From contig OZ017754.1 in the NCBI GenBank assembly GCA_963969365.1, positions 2,046,001 through 2,110,000 on the forward strand: DNA of 64,000 nt, in the 5' to 3' direction. The DNA comes from Asterochloris sp. CNOR1. Taxonomy: Eukaryota; Chlorophyta; Trebouxiophyceae; Trebouxiales; Trebouxiaceae. The notes under the pieces are model-generated. The model worked only from the letters and a program-made list of their open reading frames with translations. It ran no database searches and was not told where the DNA came from. Below, one piece after another: positions 55,501 to 64,000 of the stretch. The position numbers and the translations under genes are program-made. How positions within the stretch are numbered: position 1 is the first letter of the stretch; each line of letters starts with the position of its first letter.

Positions 55501-58500
55501 TTATCCCTCTGCAAGCCCTCAGGTCAAGCATCCCCCTTGCTTTGGGTGATGCACCCCCAGGCTGACTATACTCTGCAGCCAGAGGTGCTCATCAGCACTG
55601 CTCACCGATGACTGGCCTGCTTGCTGCAGGCCAAGTCGCCAATTGTGGAGGAGCTACAGGACCACCTTCTCAAGGTGCAGCAGGACAGGGCAGACGCTGC
55701 TGTGGACCGGACTGCAGCAGATGACCGGGAAGAGCTGGCACCGGCAGAGGCCGGCATGCAGGCAGCCTTGGGAGTCCTGTCCAGGTGACGCTGACTGCAG
55801 CGAGGCGTCGTGAGACGTGCATTTCAGCTGCTGCCTGATTCCTGCAGCTGGGGCTGGCCTGTGCAAAGGCCAGCCTTTTGGCAGTGGTGCATTTCCAGCA
55901 CAGGCCAGCCTCTGCCAGGCGACAGCCACAATGCAGCCTTAGCTTGCTGTCTACAGCCTGCATTAGGGACATGCTCATGGCTTGGACTGCTGCCTTGCAC
56001 ACTCTGCTTGGCCCGCTGTGTCCAGCGCTTGCTCTAAAGGCCTGTTTACGCTTGGAGCTGCAGGGCTGCATGCTCTGCTGCACAATTCTGCCAAGGCTGT
56101 GTGAGGCTGGTCACCCCGTCCGGCGCAGCTGCCCATGGAGCTGCCGTGCATTGTTTCGCTGCTGCAGCTTACATCTCCAATGACACCTGCCTGCAGGGGC
56201 GGTGCTGAGGCAGCAGCAGGAGCAGCAGCTGAAAAGGCTGCCGCCGCTGCCTGGCAGCACATGCTGGCCAACCTGCCTCAGAAGCTGGACGAGTTTGGGC
56301 GTGACGAGAACATGGAACTTAGGGACAAGATGGTCCGGAGGCATGAGCAGCGCCAGGCAGCAGGCCAGCAGAAGCAGCACTGGCAGCCTGGAGAGGTGGG
56401 CTTGGCTGATGCTTGGTCTGCACATCTGAAATGCGCCTGGTGGCAGCGTGGTGATGTACGTCGGCGACTGCCTACCATGAGTACGAGTTGTTGGCAGGCT
56501 GGAGCTGACGGGAATGCTGCTGCCAGTCATGCCTTGAACTGCTGTAATGCCTGGAACTGTTGTTCAGTCGCAAGTGGCCCTGCAACAGACTTTCAAGCCA
56601 CTCATGGTGCCTTCCATGCACCAAGCGAGCGCACTTCTCCAGGGAGCAGTCTGCTGCGGTGACAGCCCTGTCCACACCAGTTGTTGACCCTGCAGACTGC
56701 TGAGCCCTGCCTGGGATCCGCATCCTGCTGTCTGACCGTGGTGCACAAAAGGTGTGCATCATGCAGTCTTCTGCACCTGCAGACTTCTGAGTCCCCCCCG
56801 GGGTCTTGACACAAGTGATAAGAGCAATCGCGAGGTCCAGGTCTGAATGAATCATCTGATGTGATGTTCCCGCTGGTGCAGACTGCTGAGCCCCACCTGG
56901 GGTCTGACACCAGCGATGAGGACGAGGGCGAGGTGCGGCATTACAAGCGGCGGCGAGCCGACATCCTGGAGGCCTCAGCCAGCGTGTTCTCTGATGCTGC
57001 CGAGGCCTATGGAAGCCTGCCAGCGGTCAGGGCACGGCTGGAGCGCTGGAAGCGGGAGCAGGCGGCCAGCTACAGGGATGCTCACCTCAGCCTGAGTGTC
57101 CCGGCGCTGCTGGCACCCTTCGTGCGGCTGCAGCTGCTGCAGTGGGATCCGCTGTTTGGGGGCCAGGCAGGTGCGTCCTTGGCCAAGGTGTCTGCTGGGC
57201 ATGGTCAGGAGCGTGTGCAGTCATCTCGCTGGGGATCTGGCGCACTGCGGAAGGCTGCACTGTCCTCTGAGCAGATAGGGGGCTTCCTTTGTGCACCTGT
57301 CGCTCTTTGAGTGGGACCCGGTGCTTGGGGCCCGGGCAGGTGAGTCGGTCGTCTGGGCGCTGGTGCTAGGATGGCGCCACAGATGGTGACAGTTCAGTCG
57401 GGGATTGTTGGGGCACGGGGGCAGTCAAAATTATTGCGCATGTCAGCTTGAGCACGCCGACCCGTCTAGCACATATCAGGTGCTCTGCATGTGCTAGCCA
57501 TGACCTGGTGCCTGAAGGTCAGTTGAAGCTTGGCTGGTGCCTCCCATTTCCCCTCTTGTGTACTGCGCTCCTTCTGGCTTGCACAGTGCCAGGGCCTCTC
57601 TGCTCCACAAAAGCAGAAAGCAAGGCAATCCCTGCCTCAGACGGCAAGAGTCCCCTACAGGCCTGGACTCGCAGCAGGGGCACTTTCAGCCTGTTCACCA
57701 TTGTTTGTCTCAGGAGCTGCCACTGACACCTGCATGACACAGCATCCCTCTTACACTGCAAGGCGCTCTTTGATTTGATGCCTCCTGGAGGCCGCCCACC
57801 GCAAGGCCCTGCACGACGTAAGTCTGAAAGGCTGTAACAATGTGCTGGCTGCCTGGACTCCCAGACGAGGTATGAGGAGCTCTTCACCTTTGGCACCCTC
57901 CAGGCAATGGCCAGCAGCAAGCCTCTCATACTGCGACAATTTCCTGCAGGTCTAGACTTCAAGCAGTGGTACCAGGGCTGACTCGCCTACACGGACTCGC
58001 AGGGCGCAGCGTGCCCCTGCCTCTCACCATGTTGCTCTGCTGCAGGCCTCGACTCTCAGGGGTGGTACCAGGAGCTGTTCACATTCGGTGCACCCCAGGA
58101 GGCAGCCAACGGCCGGCACCAGCAGGCAGACGCTGACGAGGAACTCATACCTTGCCTGGTTCAGGAGCTGGCCCTCCCGCTCGCCACGCATGCAGTGCAG
58201 CATGTGTGGAACCCCTTCAGCCGGCGCAGCACCAAGGCGCTGGCGGCAGTTCTCGAGGAGATGATGGTTTACGCCCCTGCAGACAACTCCAAGCTGCAGG
58301 CAAGTGACACAGGATGGCAAAAGGTTTCTGTGGCACACCTCCCTTTTGACTGTTTACTCGTAGTCATGAGCAGCAGACACAGCAGAACCAGCAGTCAATT
58401 GTACATACGCTTGGATAAGCATTTTGAATGCCTCAACCTCTATTTCACATGTTGCAGCCAGAGGAGTGACACTCTGCTGCGTGCTGGAGGGGCTCAATGG

Positions 58501-59433
58501 CTGCAGGGAGACCTCTGGCACCCTGCCGCAGTCAAGGACACAGGGTCTATCATGACGTCTCTCCTGCAGGAACTCATCGACAAGACAATGGCCCGGCTCA
58601 GGGCTGCTGTGGGTGCCTGTCATGTTCCCAACTGGCCCCATGCTGTCACCGCCGTCCTTCCCTCGGCTGCAGCGTTTGCACGGAGGCGATTTGGGCGCAC
58701 TCTGCGGCTGCTGAGCAGCATTGTTGCACTGCAGGCAGTGCTTGATCCCAGGTGGGTAGGGACACACCCCTGCAGAATCTTGTAGCCTGTCCATGCCCTA
58801 CTGCACTGCCTGCCTCGTGCATGCGTATCAGTGAGCCCCAGCTACAGAGTCAACTTCACTTCTCTTGCTTGCCGGTGCCAGGCCATGTGCCCAGCCTCAG
58901 CTTGTCCAAGCACCAGTATTGTGCCCAGTGGCTAATGCTGGCACCTGCTGCTGCAGCTTTGTCATGGAGCTGGCTCTGAAGCAACTGGTCAGCCTGGTGC
59001 TGGTGCCCTATGTCCGTTCCGGAGTCTCAGTCCCAGCACTGGCAGTGGATCGCATAGACTGCATTGTGAGCCGCCTACCTCAGGCCTGGGGCCATGGAGG
59101 TAGGCAACGCACCTCAGCTGGCTCACCCTGCCTGCTGACACCCACCAGTGATACATGTTTGTTTGAGCAGGGATGCCTCTAGGTATGCCATGCCGTCACG
59201 TCACTTGTGCAGTTTGGTGTGACTCTAGCTCACCGGGGGACACTGCTGCTGCAGGGGTGCCTTCCCATGCTAAAGCGCTCTGGGACATCCAACTGGCACT
59301 GAGCAAAGCCTTGGAGGCACAGAGGCATCACAACACCAAACAGAATAGGCTGCTTGCACGGCGTTTAGCTGCAACCTTACAGAAAGTTGGAGATGCAACC
59401 CATGCTCAAGAACTGACAAGCTTCTTCCCGTAA
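52512..59433 (+). CDS. GCFC-domain protein (ILP1 / PAXBP1 family)
   Basis: Members bind spliceosome disassembly factors (NTR1/NTR2 type) and, in Arabidopsis ILP1, repress cyclin A2. The start ATG at 52512 opens MSRSKVRQGRVKPSFAEDDE, with an acidic run typical of this family. Then: YSKDRLRELQQKTARLP near 52862, RRIKEKRARLQGVHMAPDYV and MTFLGD near 53868-54060, DEDEAWVNEQIRKGVGRR near 54456, a coiled coil (LARTSLNLSDTLKAIDALEQ, KVYIADLCDMLQ) at 55176-55344, SPIVEELQDHLLKVQQDRAD, and the GCFC domain from EVRHYKRRRADILEASASVF (56932) through WYQELFTFGAPQ (58062), HVWNPFSRRSTKALAAVLEE, MARLRAAVGACHVPNWPHAV, LALKQLVSLVLVPYVRSGV to a last exon DIQLALSKALEAQ ending at 59433. Order and content match the family. 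Introns in the 56700-58060 part contain decayed copies of neighbouring exon edges. Confidence 0.88.
56691..56940. repeat. Three tandem copies of one exon's acceptor edge
   Basis: gcagactgctgagccctgcc at 56692, gcagacttctgagtcccccc at 56779 and gcagactgctgagccccacc at 56879 each continue with ggg(a/g)tc. The second and third go on to tgacac-a/c-a-gtgat. Only the third continues as the real exon (TAEPHLGSDTSDEDEGE). The first two keep acceptor sites but soon lose the frame. Confidence 0.88.
57110..58090. repeat. Decayed copies of GCFC exon edges
   Basis: LLQWDPLFGGQA at 57136 is echoed by LFEWDPVLGARA at 57306, each followed by a ggtg donor. WYQELFTFGAPQ at 58062 is echoed by YEELFTFGTLQ at about 57868, and LDSQGWYQ (58044) by LDFKQWYQ (57953). 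The echoes sit in intronic or poorly coding sequence and carry stops nearby. Confidence 0.75.
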
Positions 59434-59609
59434 ACATCATGTCCTTTGCTGCAATGCCATTGTCTAGCTCAGAGCTGTGCCGACTGCTGCTCAGCTTTCC
59501 CCTGCAGCCTCGTGAAGTGATCTTCAGCGATCGCAAAGTTCATTTTAAAATGAACTCGCACAGCAGAGAGCAGGTGACTGACAGTAAGGGTCACAGTTCA
59601 TGCAACAGA

Positions 59610-60849
59610 TCAGAAGCAGCAAGACTGACCAAATGGAAGACAGTTGGAGGGGCCCATACTGTTTGGCCCGCGGAAGCATGCCAGACCAGGTCCTCTTGCA
59701 GTGCAGTTAGCATTGTCAGTGCAGGGCACAGCACTGACATCATCTAAACGAGCAAAGTAAAACGCGCCACTGGAGGTCTGTAGGCAGCTGATGTTGGCCG
59801 CTTGACAGCTACAGTACTGGTCAGGTTGTTGTGGATTGCACCCACCTGCAGGAAGATCAACTGGAATCGACCTGCTGAAACACCCCGGTAGGCTGTGGAG
59901 CCAGCACACTTTGATGGGTGACCTCACCTGCGCATACGCTGGACGTCACTCTGATCAGGGGCTGAGGGAACTGCACAGAATGGGCACTGTCGTGGGGAAT
60001 GTAACAGCTAGCTGGCACCTCAAAGCACATGCAGCAGCCACCTGCAGTCGTTGGCGAGGCAGAGGTCGTGGCGGGTGCTGCTGTGCTTTTGGGGGTTGCT
60101 GCCTCTCTAAGAGTGGGCGGAGGAGTGGGTGCAGCAGCACCATTATCTCCAGCAGCCCCAGTCACAGTTCCTGGCGTCCCAGGCTGCCCGACTGCAGGGC
60201 AAAGCTTCTCACACTGGGGCTCACTGGGCTTCAAAGCCAGCGCAATGGCACCTCAAGGAGCCTGGTGGTCCAGCTTGCCTGACTGCAAGGAGGTCAACCA
60301 GCCTGGAGCATGTGCTTCATGCTGAAGCATCCCTGACTCTCGCATGCACACCACAGCGCCAGGTGCCACAGGATGCTTCATGCTGAAAAGCAACGCCCAT
60401 GTTGGGTCCACGAGGGTGTACTACATGTTGTAGAAGGCCTCAAGCAGCATTGCAAGTGCCTCGTGGCAAGTCTGTAGCTTATTCGGGAGCACTACCCACT
60501 AGGTGGCTGTCCTATGGAACCTACTTCTGACTGACCCTCCTCCTGTGACCACATTACCACCTGCAGAAAGGGAGGCAACGTCAGACTGCTGTTGTGGTCA
60601 GCAGCCATGCCTGGTCTACAGTACCAGCTCATAAGCCAGCCTCACTAGCACTGCGTGAACCTCCTGAAGCGCTCTGCAGCAGCACCCTCTGGCTGACAGC
60701 ACCGCAAGCCCCTGCAGAGCAATGTCAGCTGTTGCTTGTGTAACATCAATGCACATGCAGGATACGACTGCAGTGTGCACCGGCCTACCTGTCAAGAGGC
60801 ACACAACCACCAAGCACTGCAGTGAGTGTTGCATCATGCAGTTTGACAT
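59610..60849 (-). CDS. Small secreted Cys-rich protein
   Basis: The ATG at 60849 opens MSNCMMQHSLQCLVVVCLLT, a signal-peptide-like core that ends at a gtaggc donor. After unresolved short exons, EPQCEKLCPAVGQPGTPG near 60220 leads into a Thr/Ala/Pro linker (TPPPTLREAATPKSTAAPAT). A final Cys-rich part follows (VDLPAGGCNPQQPDQYCSCQ, VPCTDNANCTARGPGLAC, GPSNCLPFGQSCCF), with a stop at 59610. This layout of signal peptide, Cys module, Pro/Thr linker and Cys module is common in algal cell-wall or matrix proteins. No named family was recognised. Confidence 0.52.
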
Positions 60850-61291
60850 GCTCAGCAGGCCAGGAGGTGCTCACATGTGTACAGGGATGATGTGATGTGG
60901 ACTGTTGGCCCCTCCCATTAGCCAATCCAAAGCCAGCTGTCATCCGAGCCTGGACCTCCTGCATGGCACATGCCTTGTCAAAGTGCATCTGTAGGACCGG
61001 GCAGCCCTGGTGAGACACTGATTTGTCCGTATCCACTTTGCCACAAAGCGTTCGTGCAAAGGCACTCCGGCATGCCCGGCAATCAGTTGAAACCGTCGCT
61101 TGGCCATAGCACCTGAGTCTGAAAGGTGCGCTGCCCGCTGTTATTGATCTCATGTTCTTGAGTTACACTCCCATGCACCCCTGCCATTTGCAGGCAGAGG
61201 CAGGGCAGTGATTGCAGCCAGATAGAGCTTGGTTGCCAGCCCATCAGAGGCGCCTTGCAGCACATACACACATCACGCTGGCAGCTGCAGC
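60850..61291. promoter_or_regulatory. Bidirectional promoter region
   Basis: About 440 bases between the secreted-protein ATG (minus) and the PAS/LOV-like ATG (plus). No motif was recognised. Confidence 0.45.
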
Positions 61292-64000
61292 ATGCTGAAG
61301 CCAGAGCGCAGCAGGCCCAGCATCTCCAGCCCCAGCAAATCACGCAAGTCTATTGTCCCAGAATCCCCTACTGCTGGCAAGATCAAGGCTTTCGGCCTGC
61401 AGCATGCAATATCTGGCGAGCGGCACCCCTGGGATGAGCAGACGCGGCCCTCAGGCTGCGAGCCTGCACAGGACGCCAGCTTTGTGGTGGAGGTAAGGCA
61501 ATGCGTGGCATGCTGGCTCCTAGTGGCGCATTCACATTTCGGGGTCAGGAGCACCAGGCTGCAATGCCGCGCCTCTGTGCCCACTGCATGCTGCCCGCAG
61601 ATGGCCTTGACTTGTTAGGACTGTGCCATCGATAAGCAAAATCCCAGCCACCTGCACGGCAAGCAACTGTGCATTGTGGGCTTTGGCGTGCATGGCTGCA
61701 CAGGCAGGATTAAAGGCATGCACTGCAGGCACAGGCAACTCGGCCGCCCTGCCCCAAAGTCTTGCCTGCCATGCCTCTGCAGGACGACAAGAGTGTGGAG
61801 ACTATTGAGTCAGTGCTGTCCAGCATGACCATCAGCGAGCCCAAACTGGCAGGCAGTCCTGTCGTGTATGCCAGCCGCGGACTGGCTGAGCTGACCGGGT
61901 ACTCCAAGGAGGATCTGTTGGGGCGCAGCATGTTCAAGGTACAGAGCTGTCAGCCTCTATGGCTTCCCTGTCACGCAGCCATGATAGAGGAAACCTTGAG
62001 GGGCAGGTTGCAGGGCCAGGGTTCTGTGCTGTTGAGGTCTGGCCTCACAGCCCACACTGCACCTTCATGTGACGGGCTGTGGGCAGCAGCAGGACGTGCT
62101 GCTCTCCCACCTGGCCCTGGCAGTCTTGGCTCAGACATTCATGACATTGCTGTCCGTATATCACTCATCAGCCAAAGCACTCTTGGGAAGGCTCTCAGGG
62201 GCACAACATGTTCAGAGTGCAGGGCTCCACTGAAATGATCAGGGTGCCCAATTTCACCTGGGTGTTGATCACCTGAAGCTTGCATCCGTAGAAGGCTGCA
62301 GATGGTCATACACATGGTGGACAGTGATATGCCTGCCAAGCTGCCCACAGGGTGGCTGCAGCCTGAAGGTATAGGTGTTGCAGGCCGTGACTGCTGTTGT
62401 GCTCAGAAGCCAGCTGTTTGAGGTTTCTTTGCCTGCAGGGCTGCAACATGGAGGACCCTGCCGTGCAGCAGCTACAGGCGGCCATGGCTGACAGGAGCAT
62501 TCCAAATCCTGGCGCCTCGGCTGAGGTGTTCATGGCGCGCCGGGACGGCACCAAGTGAGCTGCCTGCTGATGCCTGGCATATGTGCATGTGTTCTGCTGT
62601 CGGGTGGCCTCGCACAGAGAAGGCTCCCCACTGTGATTCAGCATCCTGAGCAGACTTCCCCAGCTGCTGCCCGTGTGCTGCAGGCTCGGCACCGCTGGAT
62701 TGCCATCTGCAGCATATATGCATAAGAGCTGCACAGCTGCTGTCTGCAGATTCAAAAACTTCATGACGGTGGTCCCTGTGCTGGACCGCGTGGGGGGCGT
62801 GCTGAAGCACATCGTCCTGCAGTCTGATAGTGAGGTCAGGGCTTCCGATCCAAAGGTGTGCATGTGTGGCTGACTACCTTGTGCGTCAAATTCTGTGCTG
62901 CAGGGGTGCGTGTGTGCATGCAACTCTGGCGGACCTGCCAAAGATTTGCGTAATGATCTTGACCTGCATGATGTCTAAGGTCCCTGTGCAGCGATCAATT
63001 AGGCTCCACCGTTCTGTTCCCGCTGCAGACGGCGCCTGGGCCTGAAGGGGAAGGGGGTGTCAGGCGCCAGGACGTGGATACTCAGCTCCTCAAAGCGTGC
63101 ATGATCACAGACGCCACCAGCCCCGACGTGCCCATCACAGAGACCAGCCCAGGGTTCCAGGTGAGGGGTGCAGCCTAGGGCTTGCACTTGTAGCCTGCAG
63201 GTGGGGTCAACAGCCCTGCAGGTCGTGTGTGCTTCTGCATGGCTGCCAGGGAGTGCCAAACTGAATTGCTGCTTGGTGGCTGGGCGGCGGGCTCAGCTGC
63301 GGCGGCATGATCTGCTGCGCCAGGATCTTTGGTCTTGTGCTAGACAAGGGTTGCTTCAGGCTTTCCTGCAGACCCTCTGACCTCCAAATCTCTTGCTACC
63401 TCTGCAGACTGTGCTGGGGTACAGTGACGGCGATGTGCTGGGCATGAGCTGCCTGACAGTGTGCGGCCCTGCCACAGACAAGAAGGCCATGCGTCAGATT
63501 ATCCAGCTGCAGCGCTCGGGGCAGGCAGGGGCCACCAAGGTGCTGTGCTACCGGCGGGATGGCAGCCCCTTCTGGTGAGCTCTTGACAGCTCCGGCCTCA
63601 TTCTGATGCCTTCGATGGAGCCTGCGCAACCTCCAGCATGATTGGCAAGGTTTACTCATACAGGTGGCAGCTCACCCATACTTTCACAGACAGGGGGCTT
63701 GGACGCCGAGGTGCTCGTCCTGTTGGCTTCTGCAGGTGCTGACAGGGCACCGTGAGTTAAGGGGACACAGTGCCACCAAGCCAACCGCGGGCGCCTGGGA
63801 CTGCATCTTGGTGCTTGCAGCCTGCACTTTGGGCCCCACAAGCAGCCCTGCACCAGCCTGCTGCAGCGGGAAGCCATGTGTACTGCTACAGCACTGCTAT
63901 GCAGCCCAACATGCTGTTGCAAGGCAATTAGGTACACCTCCTCCATACATTGCTGCAGGACCTGTAGATGCTGCTCTTCCAATGCCAGCAGGGCGGTCAT
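61292..64000 (+). CDS. Double PAS/LOV-like protein; 3' end outside window
   Basis: Exons: 61292-61492, 61783-61938, 62439-62554, 62750-62834, 63029-63160, 63408-63574, then beyond. The N-terminus is basic and Ser/Pro-rich (MLKPERSRPSISSPSKSRKS). The first PAS core runs GSPVVYASRGLAELTGYSKE-DLLGRSMFK, then GCNMEDPAVQQLQAAM...FMARRDGTK, FKNFMTVVPVLDRVGGVLKH. The second runs MITDATSPDVPITETSPGFQ, TVLGYSDGDVLGMSCLTVCG-PATDKKAM...LCYRRDGSPFW. Spacing and the TGY/LGY, DGT/DGSPFW blocks match LOV domains, which bind flavin and form a Cys adduct in blue light. The canonical GRNCRFLQG is changed in both: the first lacks the Cys, and the second keeps it within GMSCLTVCG. The exon phases check. No exon was supported with confidence between 63575 and 64000. 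Confidence 0.7.

Noticed and set aside
63656-64000. Minus-strand 114-residue open frame at the window end
   Set aside because: It overlaps the expected continuation of the plus-strand PAS/LOV-like gene and shows no domain or clear splice edge; the window ends too soon to decide.

Overview
The window looks like nuclear DNA of a photosynthetic chlorophyte green alga. Every recognisable gene is cut by many short introns, most of which end in tgcag or ctgcag. The sequence is GC-rich and full of CTG/CAG. It carries plastid genes of the green lineage (PGR5, a plastid J-protein, transit-peptide-like N-termini) beside typical eukaryotic nuclear genes (HAT1, SLX9, GCFC/ILP1, NAXD). I saw no operons, CRISPR array, rRNA, tRNA or complete transposon. 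Exon edges were read by eye from splice sites, reading phase and family resemblance; edges not stated as phase-checked may be off by a few bases.

Layout. 1-6260 (+): 3' part of a subtilase with extracellular Cys/Asn-rich repeats and a hydrophobic tail. 6456-8633 (-): arylamine N-acetyltransferase. 9105-11795 (+): IDM1-like GNAT protein. 12252-15768 (-): unrecognised gene of about ten exons. 15984-20250 (-): large low-complexity protein with an ELF3-like motif. 20618-22934 (+): plastid J-protein. 23080-24819 (+) and 25171-26020 (-): two unrecognised convergent genes. 27017-30678 (-): NAXD, the NAD(P)H-hydrate dehydratase. 31678-39160 (-): long SP/TP-rich, coiled-coil protein. 39526-40470 (-): doubtful gene. 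40620-41894 (-): SLX9. 42198-47142 (+): HAT1. 47456-49081 (+): MPDU1-like PQ-loop membrane protein. 49119-51171 (-): N-myristoylation-type protein. 51690-52318 (-): PGR5. 52512-59433 (+): GCFC/ILP1. 59610-60849 (-): small secreted Cys-rich protein. 61292-64000 (+): double PAS/LOV-like protein, cut by the window end.

The genes do not form one pathway. Several fall into shared themes: chromatin and nuclear RNA work (HAT1, IDM1-like GNAT, SLX9, GCFC/ILP1), plastid function (PGR5, J-protein, perhaps the PQ-loop protein), metabolite repair and detoxification (NAXD, NAT), and light or clock sensing (LOV-like, ELF3-like).

The most unusual signal crosses gene borders. At least five genes contain tandem, partly decayed copies of exon edges inside their introns, and phase-consistent GC-AG introns recur. 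Together they suggest a genome that repeatedly makes local exon-scale duplications and may use them as alternative splice sites.
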